Below are positions 1 through 7,247 of a stretch of 64,000 nt of DNA, in pieces. The notes under the pieces are model-generated. The model searched no databases. It worked only from the letters and a program-made list of their open reading frames with translations, and had not been told where the DNA came from. Positions within the stretch are counted from its first letter, which is position 1, and the number at the start of each line of letters is the position of its first letter. Made by a program: the position numbers and the translations under genes. Source of the stretch: Streptomyces sp. Je 1-369 (GTDB lineage: Bacteria; Actinomycetota; Actinomycetes; Streptomycetales; Streptomycetaceae); the NCBI RefSeq assembly GCF_026810505.1, contig NZ_CP101750.1, positions 4,833,924-4,897,923 of the forward strand, read 5' to 3'.

Positions 1-272
1 GACGCGCGATGCACGGCTCGGCCCCGCGGTGAGCCGGTCAAGAACGGTCCGCGGGGACGTGCGTGCCGGGGCGCCCGCAGAGGGTCCTCCGGGAGGAGAA
101 ATTTTGGCCATCGGCATCGAGTGTGTCACTGGCGAGATGGACAATGGTCCGAAGGCGTCGTGCACGCCTGCCGGTAAGTGATTGAATGCCATCGCGGCTG
201 GCGATCCGTCCTGGGGGCTCTGCCGAGGTGTCCCGAGGGATGACCGCTCGATAGCAAGGTGCTGGAGGATCC
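1..272. other. Upstream region of bldG
   Basis: Non-coding by inspection: the frames that cross it lack a convincing ribosome binding site or recognisable protein. It should carry the bldG promoter(s); bldG of other streptomycetes is known to have more than one. I could not assign a clear -10/-35 pair. The only firm element is the GGAGG at 264-268 just before the bldG GTG. Confidence 0.5.
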
Positions 273-614
273 GTGGACCTGTCCCTGTCGACCCGTACCG
301 TCGGCGATCGTACGGTCGTCGAGGTCGGTGGCGAAATCGATGTTTATACCGCGCCCAAGCTGCGCGAGCAGTTGGTCGAGCTGGTGAACGACGGCAGTTT
401 TCATCTGGTCGTCGACATGGAGGGCGTGGACTTCCTCGACTCCACCGGGCTCGGCGTGCTGGTCGGCGGCCTGAAGCGTGTGCGTGCCCATGAGGGCTCG
501 CTGCGCCTGGTCTGCAACCAGGAGCGCATTCTCAAGATTTTCCGTATCACCGGTCTGACCAAGGTGTTCCCCATTCACACCTCGGTCGAGGAAGCGGTCG
601 CGGCCACCGACTGA
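273..614 (+). CDS. bldG: Anti-sigma factor antagonist BldG (STAS domain)
   Basis: 113-aa single STAS domain protein of the SpoIIAA/RsbV family. Its sequence and length match Streptomyces BldG, which is required for aerial development and antibiotic production and acts by binding anti-sigma kinases in the cytoplasm. The phosphoacceptor motif FLDSTGLG places the regulatory serine at residue 57. The start is GTG at 273, with GGAGG five bases upstream. A kinase-like anti-sigma gene follows in the same direction after 118 bp, as in other streptomycetes, so the two probably form a partner-switching pair. The next gene lies over 500 bp further on behind a terminator. Confidence 0.97.
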
Positions 615-732
615 GTGGCCTTCGACCGAGCGCCTGACCTCCCGGGCCCCTGGGCCCGGGACGGCAGTACAGCAGGGGACCGGGCCTGCGGCCCGGCCCC
701 CTGACAGCACGTGCGTATGTCGAGGGGGATGC

Positions 733-1173
733 ATGGCCACCGTTGAGCTCCGCTTCAGCGCCCTGCCCGAGCACGTCAGGACCGCCCGTCTGGTGGCGGC
801 CGCGGTGGCGCGCAGGGCCGGGGTGGACGAGGCCGTTCTCGACGAGGTCAGGCTCGCGGTCGGCGAGGCCTGCACGCGCGCCGTCGGGCTGCATCAGAGC
901 AGCGGAGTGACGGCGCCGGTGCGGGTTGCGCTGATCGAGGACGAGAAACAGTTCTCCATCGAGGTCGGCGACGAGGCCCCCCGTGCGGCTCCCGGTGACC
1001 GGGCGCCCGGCGTGCGTTTCGACGACGGCGAAGAGGCGGATGCCGAGGGCGAGGACGAGATGGGCCTCGCGGTCATCAGCGGCCTCGTGGACGACGTGGA
1101 GGTCACGGCCGGTGAGGCCGGCGGCCTCATCCGCATGAGCTGGCCGACGACGCCCGCGCCGCTCGTGCGCTGA
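733..1173 (+). CDS. RsbW/SpoIIAB-like anti-sigma factor (HATPase fold), BldG partner
   Basis: 146-aa protein of the anti-sigma regulatory kinase family. It should bind a sigma factor or be titrated by unphosphorylated BldG. The N-terminal half carries the helix around DEVRLAVGEACTRAV (about residues 36-50), where RsbW proteins have the N-box E-x-x-x-N; here the last position is Arg. A second recognisable block is GLAVISGLVDDV (about 113-124), the G-box region. An acidic loop (DDGEEADAEGEDE) sits between them. ATG at 733 is preceded by GAGGGGG. With the N-box asparagine missing, kinase activity cannot be assumed. The family is clear; the sigma target is not visible from sequence. Confidence 0.9.
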   Translation: MATVELRFSALPEHVRTARLVAAAVARRAGVDEAVLDEVRLAVGEACTRAVGLHQSSGVTAPVRVALIEDEKQFSIEVGDEAPRAAPGDRAPGVRFDDGEEADAEGEDEMGLAVISGLVDDVEVTAGEAGGLIRMSWPTTPAPLVR

Positions 1174-1682
1174 GAAGCACCCCTTGTGCGCTGAGGAACA
1201 CCCCACACACCAGCGAGCGGCTCGCAGCGGCTTCGAGTGACTCCGAGTTCGAGTGCCTCCGAGTAGCCCCGCGCCGCGCCGATGCCGCCAAGCAGTTCCA
1301 CGTGGCGTCCAGCGGTGTCGATCAGTGCCGGGCGGCGTCACCCTGACACTCACGGGCACTTTCCGGGCGCCATACGCCTGCTTGCCGTCCGCGTTCCGAC
1401 GTCCGCCCCGGCGTCCCCTGGCCCCGTCACCACCACGGTGAACTGGGCCTTTTCTTTTTCTGATCTTATACGGCCCTAGATCGACGATCTCGCTCCGATC
1501 ACTCACCGGTCAACTGTCAACGGTTTTGAGGCATTACCGCTTTCGGGGCCAATCCAGACGCGCGATCATTTGCTGAGAAGCAATCTCAGGTCAATTCCGT
1601 TTGTGGCGCTCTGTTTTGATCAGGTTCCGCTCCCTACAATCCGTCCACATCTTGAGCTCAGCCCAAGCGTCAAGGAGGACGA
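1174..1682. other. 509-bp intergenic region between the bldG operon and hppA
   Basis: No credible gene. It holds a terminator at 1420-1461, then an AT-richer stretch (1455-1640) unlike its surroundings that probably carries the pyrophosphatase promoter. TACAAT at 1635-1640 is a reasonable -10 hexamer, but I see no good -35 at the right distance. The hppA ribosome binding site AAGGAGG lies just before 1680. Confidence 0.6.
1420..1461 (+). terminator. Intrinsic terminator of the bldG operon
   Basis: An imperfect stem of GGCCCCGTCACC against GGTGAACTGGGCC around the loop ACCAC is followed directly by a pyrimidine tract, TTTTCTTTTTC. The U-rich tail makes this one of the few textbook terminators in the window. 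Confidence 0.75.
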
Positions 1683-4085
1683 ATGGCGGGGCTTTCTACC
1701 CCTCATGAGTTTGACCAACCCACAACCTTCGCAGCCGCAGTCCTGACAGATGACAACCGTCTCATCGTGATGGTGATCGCAGCCGTCGCGGTGGCGGCGC
1801 TCGTCGTCGCGGGTGTGCTCGTACGACAAGTACTCGCGGCGGGCGAGGGCACCGACAGCATGAAGAAGATCGCGGCGGCGGTCCAGGAAGGCGCGAATGC
1901 CTATCTGGGTCGGCAGATGCGCACACTCGGCGTATTCGCCGTCGTGGTGTTCTTCCTGCTCATGCTGCTGCCCGCGGACGACTGGAATCAGCGCGCCGGA
2001 CGATCGATCTTCTTCTTGGTCGGAGCGGCGTTCTCGGCGACCACCGGCTATATCGGTATGTGGCTCGCCGTACGCAGCAATGTGCGCGTCGCAGCCGCCG
2101 CCCGAGAGGCCACTCCGGCAGAAGGTGAACCCGAAAAGGATCTCACCGCTGTCTCGCACAAGGCCATGAAGATCGCTTTCCGCACGGGCGGCGTAGTCGG
2201 CATGTTCACGGTGGGGCTCGGTCTGCTGGGCGCCTCCTGTGTGGTGCTCGTCTACGCGGCCGACGCGCCGAAGGTGCTCGAAGGTTTCGGCCTCGGCGCC
2301 GCGCTGATCGCGATGTTCATGCGAGTCGGCGGCGGCATCTTCACCAAGGCCGCCGACGTCGGCGCCGACCTGGTCGGCAAGGTCGAGCAGGGCATTCCGG
2401 AGGACGATCCGCGCAATGCCGCGACCATCGCCGACAACGTGGGCGACAACGTCGGCGACTGCGCCGGTATGGCCGCCGACCTCTTCGAGTCGTACGCCGT
2501 GACGCTCGTCGCGGCGCTGATCCTCGGCAAGGTCGCGTTCGGCGACTCCGGGCTCGCCTTCCCCCTGCTCGTCCCGGCGATCGGCGTCGTGACGGCGATG
2601 ATCGGCATCTTCGCGGTGGCGCCCCGGCGCTCCGACCGCAGCGGGATGAGCGCCATCAACCGCGGATTCTTCATCTCCGCCGTCATCTCGCTCGTCCTCG
2701 TGGCCGTGGCGGTCTTCGTCTATCTGCCGTCCACGTACGCGGACCTGGACGGTGTCACCGACGCCGCGATCAAGGGCCACGACGGTGATCCGCGGGTTCT
2801 CGCGCTCATCGCCGTCGCCATCGGCATCGTGATGGCCGCGCTGATCCAGCAGCTCACCGGCTACTTCACCGAGACCACCCGGCGTCCCGTCAAGGACATC
2901 GGGAAGAGCTCGCTCACCGGCGCGGCCACCGTCGTCCTCGCCGGTATCTCGATCGGTCTGGAATCGGCCGTCTACACCGCGCTGCTGATCGGGCTCGGCG
3001 TGTACGGGGCGTTCCTGCTCGGCGGTACGTCGATCATGCTCGCCCTGTTCGCGGTCGCGCTCGCCGGTACGGGACTGCTGACCACGGTCGGCGTCATCGT
3101 CGCCATGGACACGTTCGGTCCCGTCTCCGACAACGCGCAGGGCATCGCCGAGATGTCCGGCGACGTCGAGGGCGCGGGCGCGCAGGTCCTCACCGACCTG
3201 GACGCCGTCGGCAACACCACCAAGGCCATCACCAAGGGCATCGCCATCGCGACCGCGGTCCTCGCGGCGTCGGCGCTCTTCGGGTCGTACCGCGACGCCA
3301 TCGCGGAAGCGGCCAAGGACGTCGGCGAGAAACTCGGCGACGGCGCTCCGATGAACCTTGTGATGGACATCTCACAACCCAACAACCTGGTGGGCCTGAT
3401 CCTCGGCGCCGCGGTCGTCTTCCTCTTCTCGGGGCTGGCGATCAACGCGGTGTCGCGGTCGGCGGGCGCCGTGGTCTACGAGGTGCGGCGGCAGTTCCGC
3501 GAGCACCCCGGGATCATGGACTACACCGAGGAACCCGAGTACGGCCGCGTCGTCGACATCTGCACCAAGGACGCGCTGCGCGAGCTGGCCACACCGGGTC
3601 TGCTCGCCGTGCTCACGCCGATCGCGGTCGGTTTCTCGCTCGGCGTCGGCGCGCTCGGCTCGTTCCTCGCGGGCGCGATCGGCACCGGCACGCTCATGGC
3701 GGTCTTCCTCGCCAACTCCGGCGGTGCCTGGGACAACGCCAAGAAGCTCGTCGAGGACGGGCACCACGGCGGCAAGGGCAGCGAGGCGCATGCCGCGACC
3801 GTCATCGGTGACACGGTCGGCGACCCGTTCAAGGACACCGCGGGCCCCGCTATCAACCCCCTGTTGAAGGTGATGAACCTGGTGGCGCTGCTCATCGCGC
3901 CCGCGGTCGTCAAGTTCAGCTACGGGGACGACGCCAGCGTCGGGATGCGGGCGCTGATCGCGTCGCTCTCCATCGCGGTCATCATCGGTGCGGTCTACGT
4001 CTCCAAGCGGCGCGGTATCGCCGTCGGGGACGACGGCAACTCCGAGCGGGTGGCGAAGCCGGCCGATCCGGCCGTGGTCTCGTAG
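1683..4085 (+). CDS. hppA: Proton-translocating membrane pyrophosphatase, K+-independent type
   Basis: 800-aa integral membrane pyrophosphatase that couples diphosphate hydrolysis to cation export; about 16 membrane segments are expected. The active-site signatures are DVGADLVGK and the double DNVGDNVGD near residues 235-260, with further conserved Asp/Lys blocks near the C terminus (DNAKK, DTVGDPFKDTAGPA). In the subtype motif GNTTKAITKG, residue 514 is Lys. Lys at this position marks the K+-independent, proton-pumping class; K+-dependent enzymes have Ala there. ATG at 1683 follows AAGGAGG at ideal distance. Monocistronic, followed by a strong hairpin. The extra acidic/basic C-terminal tail is usual in streptomycetes. 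Confidence 0.96.
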   Translation: MAGLSTPHEFDQPTTFAAAVLTDDNRLIVMVIAAVAVAALVVAGVLVRQVLAAGEGTDSMKKIAAAVQEGANAYLGRQMRTLGVFAVVVFFLLMLLPADDWNQRAGRSIFFLVGAAFSATTGYIGMWLAVRSNVRVAAAAREATPAEGEPEKDLTAVSHKAMKIAFRTGGVVGMFTVGLGLLGASCVVLVYAADAPKVLEGFGLGAALIAMFMRVGGGIFTKAADVGADLVGKVEQGIPEDDPRNAATIADNVGDNVGDCAGMAADLFESYAVTLVAALILGKVAFGDSGLAFPLLVPAIGVVTAMIGIFAVAPRRSDRSGMSAINRGFFISAVISLVLVAVAVFVYLPSTYADLDGVTDAAIKGHDGDPRVLALIAVAIGIVMAALIQQLTGYFTETTRRPVKDIGKSSLTGAATVVLAGISIGLESAVYTALLIGLGVYGAFLLGGTSIMLALFAVALAGTGLLTTVGVIVAMDTFGPVSDNAQGIAEMSGDVEGAGAQVLTDLDAVGNTTKAITKGIAIATAVLAASALFGSYRDAIAEAAKDVGEKLGDGAPMNLVMDISQPNNLVGLILGAAVVFLFSGLAINAVSRSAGAVVYEVRRQFREHPGIMDYTEEPEYGRVVDICTKDALRELATPGLLAVLTPIAVGFSLGVGALGSFLAGAIGTGTLMAVFLANSGGAWDNAKKLVEDGHHGGKGSEAHAATVIGDTVGDPFKDTAGPAINPLLKVMNLVALLIAPAVVKFSYGDDASVGMRALIASLSIAVIIGAVYVSKRRGIAVGDDGNSERVAKPADPAVVS

Positions 4086-4136
4086 GGCCGCGGTCTCATG
4101 ACCCGACTCGGTGACTCCTAGTCGGGCTCTGCCCAA

Positions 4137-4182
4137 CACGCGGGCGGACGGCGCTTTTTGATGCGCCGTCCGCCCTGCGTGT
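4137..4182 (+). terminator. Strong hairpin after hppA
   Basis: Long GC-rich stem built from GGGCGGACGGCGC and GCGCCGTCCGCCC, extended outward by CACGC/GCGTG, with a T-rich loop TTTTTGAT. There is no U-tract after the 3' arm, so it is a terminator of the hairpin-only type common in streptomycetes. Confidence 0.7.
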
Positions 4183-4341
4183 GTCCGCGGAGAGATCCGT
4201 GAGCCTTCTCTCGCGCCCCGTTCCCGTACGCCGCTTGGTGCAAATGGCTGCAATAGCGGATGTACCGAGCCCCCGGCATGCGGATGTCGCCCAGTTGGCG
4301 TGTAAGTTCCGGGGCCGAGAGCCATGGAAGGGACCAATCCG

Positions 4342-4908
4342 GTGAACAAGAAGCTTGCAGCCGCACTGTCCGGCGGTGCGGTACTGGTACTCGCTTTGTC
4401 AGGGTGCAGCGACGACGGCAACAAGAAGCTGGACGACTGGGCCAAGAAGGTCTGTGACTCGGTGCAGCCGCAGTCGAAGAAGATCGCCGGCGCCAACGCC
4501 GCGATCCAGAAGGAGACCTCCGACAACAGCTCGCCGGGCGACGTCCAGAAGACCGACTCCAAGGCGTTCAAGGACATGTCCGACGCCTACAAGTCGATGG
4601 GCGACGCCGTGAAGAACGCGGGCGCGCCCCCGGTCGACGACGGCAAGAAGAAGACCGACGACGCGGTCAAGGAACTCAACGCCATCTCCAAGTCGTACGG
4701 CGACCTGAAGAAGCAGGTCGACGGCTTGGACACCAAGAACCAGGCGGACTTCGCCGACGGCCTCAAGGACGTCGCGGGCGAGCTCGACAAGCTCAGCAAG
4801 AGCGGCAACGAGGCCCTGGAGAAGCTGCAGGAGGGGGAGGTCGGCAAGGCGATGGGCAAGCAGGACAGCTGCAAGAGCGCGTCCGCCACGCCCTCCGCCA
4901 AGAGCTGA
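4342..4908 (+). CDS. Small secreted lipoprotein, Lys/Asp/Ala-rich
   Basis: 188 aa from GTG 4342, which has GGAAGGGA 8 nt upstream. An in-frame ATG at 4324 would only add residues before a normal signal peptide. The signal peptide NKKLAAALSGGAVLVLALSGC has a lipobox LSGC, so the mature protein starts at Cys about residue 22 and is lipid-anchored outside the membrane. The mature part is hydrophilic and probably helical, with heptad-like Leu/Ala spacing (for example ELDKLSKSGNEALEKLQEGE), ending in a short Ser/Ala tail. I recognise no enzymatic domain. In other streptomycetes a similar lipoprotein sits between the pyrophosphatase and methyltransferase genes, so it is part of the core block. Confidence 0.85.
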   Translation: MNKKLAAALSGGAVLVLALSGCSDDGNKKLDDWAKKVCDSVQPQSKKIAGANAAIQKETSDNSSPGDVQKTDSKAFKDMSDAYKSMGDAVKNAGAPPVDDGKKKTDDAVKELNAISKSYGDLKKQVDGLDTKNQADFADGLKDVAGELDKLSKSGNEALEKLQEGEVGKAMGKQDSCKSASATPSAKS

Positions 4909-4972
4909 CCCTTCCGCAAGGGATGCCCTCGGTGCCCACGCGGTGTCGAGGGCATCGGCGCGCCCGGCGGGC

Positions 4973-4987
4973 CACAATGGAGGGGTG
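4973..4987 (+). promoter_or_regulatory. Putative leaderless promoter -10 for the methyltransferase gene
   Basis: CACAAT at 4973-4978 lies 6 nt before the GTG at 4985. That geometry puts the transcription start on the start codon. The intervening GGAGGG looks like a ribosome binding site but is too close to the GTG to act as one. No convincing -35 is visible. Confidence 0.4.
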
Positions 4988-6499
4988 AGTAACGCCAGCC
5001 TTCCCCTGCCCTCGTCCGACCGCGCCGACGTCGCCGCCGCCCTGCGCGACGCGCTGCTCGCCGCCGACTTCACCGCCGACGGGCTGCTCGAGCTGCTCGG
5101 GGCCCCCGCCTACACCGCGCTGGCCCGCAGCGAGACCGTGCCCGCGCTGCGGGCCACGCGCGGGGACGGGGCCCTCCCGGCGCTCGTACGCCTCTTCCTG
5201 CTGCAGGAATCGGTGCCCCACGCGCGCGTGGCCGACGTTCTCCCCGTCGACGTACTCCTGGAGAGCGACTGGCTGGCCGAGCGGGACGGCGGACTGTGGG
5301 CGACGGTGGACGTGCGGCCGTACGGCGGGCCGAGCGGCGAGGACTGGTTCATCGTCTCGGACCTGGGGTGCGCGGTCGGCGGCGCCGGCGGCATCGGCAA
5401 GCACGAGGAGGGCGTCGTCCTCGGCGTGGGCGGCGCGTCCACCACGCTGGCCGGCATCACGGTGCGCCTCCCCGTCGGGAACGCCCTCGACCTCGGCACC
5501 GGCTCCGGCATCCAGGCCCTGCACGCCGCGCAGCACGCCACGCGCGTGACCGCGACCGACCTCAACCCGCGGGCCCTGCGGTTCACCCGGCTCACCCTGG
5601 CGCTGTCCGGCGCCCCGGAGGCCGATCTGCGGGAGGGCTCGCTCTTCGCGCCGGTCGCGGACGAGACGTACGACCTGATCGTCTCCAACCCGCCCTTCGT
5701 GATCTCGCCGGGCGCCCGGCTCACGTACCGGGACGGCGGCATGGGCGGGGACGATCTGTGCCGCTCGCTCGTTCAGGAGGCGGGGGAGCGGTTGAACGAA
5801 GGGGGATACGCGCACTTCCTGGCCAACTGGCAGCACGTGGAGGGCGAGGAGTGGCAGGACCGGCTGCGGTCCTGGGTGCCGCGCGACTGCGACGCCTGGA
5901 TCGTGCAGCGCGAGGTGCAGGACATCACGCAGTACGCCGAGCTGTGGCTGCGCGACGCGGGGGACCACCGCACGGACTCCGCGGAGTACGCCGCGCGGTA
6001 CGACGCGTGGCTGGACGAGTTCGAGGCGCGGGGCACGCGTGCCGTCGGATTCGGCTGGATCACGCTCAGGAAGACGGCTGCCGCCGAGCCGTCCGTCACC
6101 GTCGAGGAGTGGCCGCACCCCGTCGAGCAGCCGCTCGGCGACACGGTGCGGGAGTTCTTCGAGCGGCAGGAGTACCTGCGCGCCCACGACGACGCCGCGC
6201 TGCTCGCCGCGCACTTCAAGCTCGCCGACGAGGTCGTGCAGGAGCAGGTCGGACTGCCGGGCGCCGAGGACCCGGAGCACGTCGTGCTGCGCCAGAACCG
6301 CGGAATGCGGCGGGCCACCAAGGTCGACACGGTGGGCGCCGGGTTCGCGGGAGTCTGCGACGGCTCGCTGAGCGCCGGGCGGATCCTGGATGCCATCGCG
6401 CAACTGGTCGGGGAGGACCCGGTGTTGCTGCGGGACCGTACGCCCGCGCAGATCAGGCTCCTCGTGCAGCAGGGCTTCCTGCTGCCCGCGTCGGAGTAG
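4985..6499 (+). CDS. Class I SAM-dependent methyltransferase (small-domain / N-methyltransferase type)
   Basis: 504 aa from GTG 4985; an upstream in-frame ATG at 4943 has no ribosome binding site. Residues 160-300 form a Rossmann methyltransferase core: motif I is LDLGTGSGIQAL and the acidic post-motif is ATDLNPRAL. The motif VSNPPFVIS (N-P-P-F) is typical of enzymes that methylate a planar nitrogen in protein Gln, rRNA or DNA bases. The N-terminal 140 residues are an Actinobacteria-type extension, and the C-terminal 150 residues (from about 350) are a family-specific domain with no visible catalytic motif. The substrate is unknown; rRNA or protein is more likely than a metabolite. It is part of the conserved core block. 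Confidence 0.88.
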   Translation: MSNASLPLPSSDRADVAAALRDALLAADFTADGLLELLGAPAYTALARSETVPALRATRGDGALPALVRLFLLQESVPHARVADVLPVDVLLESDWLAERDGGLWATVDVRPYGGPSGEDWFIVSDLGCAVGGAGGIGKHEEGVVLGVGGASTTLAGITVRLPVGNALDLGTGSGIQALHAAQHATRVTATDLNPRALRFTRLTLALSGAPEADLREGSLFAPVADETYDLIVSNPPFVISPGARLTYRDGGMGGDDLCRSLVQEAGERLNEGGYAHFLANWQHVEGEEWQDRLRSWVPRDCDAWIVQREVQDITQYAELWLRDAGDHRTDSAEYAARYDAWLDEFEARGTRAVGFGWITLRKTAAAEPSVTVEEWPHPVEQPLGDTVREFFERQEYLRAHDDAALLAAHFKLADEVVQEQVGLPGAEDPEHVVLRQNRGMRRATKVDTVGAGFAGVCDGSLSAGRILDAIAQLVGEDPVLLRDRTPAQIRLLVQQGFLLPASE

Positions 6500-6500
6500 G

Positions 6501-6577
6501 GGCTGGTTACGGGCCGGTTGGGGGCTGGTGACGGGCCGGTTGGGGGGCTGGTTACGGGACGGTTGGGGGCTGATCAG
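6501..6577. repeat. 22-23-bp tandem repeat, about 3.4 copies
   Basis: Units start at 6501, 6523, 6546 and 6568 (partial). Each begins GGCTGGTTACGGG or GGCTGGTGACGGG and ends CGGTTGGG. The array begins two bases after the methyltransferase stop codon. It could form nested hairpins, but no U-tract follows. Confidence 0.85.
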
Positions 6578-6675
6578 GCCAACATCCCCGCTCGCCGTTC
6601 ACCCCGATTTCGTCCTCCCGATTCCCGTGCGTGTCAGCCTCCCGACAGGGGAACTCGGCACGGGGAGGCAAGACC

Positions 6676-6873
6676 ATGGAGAGCGGGCCAGCGATCTTCG
6701 CCGGAACGGTGTTCGCACTGTTCGGCGCCGGACTGCTGATGTGGACGGGTGTGCGTGTCGCGCACCGCGCTCCCGTCGCCCAGGGTGTGAACCCCGTCGC
6801 ATCGGTGACCTTCGCGACGCTCGCGGGATCGGGCGCGCTGCTGCTCGGGGCGTGGTGCTTCACGAGGCTGTGA
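6676..6873 (+). CDS. Small two-helix membrane protein
   Basis: 65 aa from ATG 6676, which has GGGGAGG 7 nt upstream; longer in-frame starts lack such a site. Two hydrophobic helices are visible (about residues 5-24, IFAGTVFALFGAGLLMWTG, and 41-62, SVTFATLAGSGALLLGAWCF), joined by a short basic loop (VRVAHRAPV). This is a hairpin membrane protein of unknown function that sits before topA in related genomes. It has no signal peptide or catalytic motif. Confidence 0.75.
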   Translation: MESGPAIFAGTVFALFGAGLLMWTGVRVAHRAPVAQGVNPVASVTFATLAGSGALLLGAWCFTRL

Positions 6874-7059
6874 AGCGGAGGCAAAGCGGCTGGAGAGCGG
6901 CCGCGCCGCGACTCCGGCGACGCACCCTCCCCAGTGATCGCACAGGCCTCGTGCGGGCTCCGGCCGTGTGAGGTGCTGAAACAGTGGGTCGCCACTCCGG
7001 GCGGCAGGAATGGCGGTAGTCGGGTTACCGTTCGAGTGGCCGTTGCGGGCTTTTCCCGT

Positions 7060-7090
7060 TTGACACGGGGGCGGGATGTACCGTCACACT
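7060..7090 (+). promoter_or_regulatory. Candidate topA promoter
   Basis: A perfect -35 TTGACA (7060-7065) with a 19-bp spacer to CACACT (7085-7090). The spacer is at the long end, which fits a promoter sensitive to DNA supercoiling, as is known for Streptomyces topA. Read by eye only. Confidence 0.4.
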
Positions 7091-7121
7091 CCGCAGCGAC
7101 AGCGCAACGCAAGCCATGCGG

Positions 7122-7220
7122 GCACTGTCACCGCACTGCCACGAGCATTGCCACAGCGCAATGCGAGTGAGCGGGGCGACGCGGCAGTGCGACCGAGCAC
7201 TGCTGCCGCGCACTGCCACC
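7122..7220. repeat. Cluster of GCACTGCCAC motifs and two 7-6-7 inverted repeats in the topA leader
   Basis: GCACTGTCACC (7122), GCACTGCCACG (7133), GCATTGCCACA (7145), GCACTGCTGCC (7197) and GCACTGCCACC (7210) recur within 100 bp. Overlapping them are GCATTGC-N6-GCAATGC (7145-7164) and GCAGTGC-N6-GCACTGC (7184-7203), with centres 39 bp apart. They lie between the candidate promoter and the TTG start, so they would act as DNA operators or as RNA hairpins in the leader. Confidence 0.8.
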
Positions 7221-7247
7221 GAGCGCCGACCGGAGAGAAGAGCGAAG

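Larger units (their letters stand above)
6874..7247. other. 374-bp topA upstream region with motif repeats and promoter candidate
   Basis: No gene is apparent. TTGACA at 7060-7065 followed after 19 bp by CACACT (7085-7090) is the best promoter candidate. Between it and the topA start lies a cluster of GCACTGCCAC-type motifs and two inverted repeats of identical geometry (7145-7164 and 7184-7203), described separately. Confidence 0.5.
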
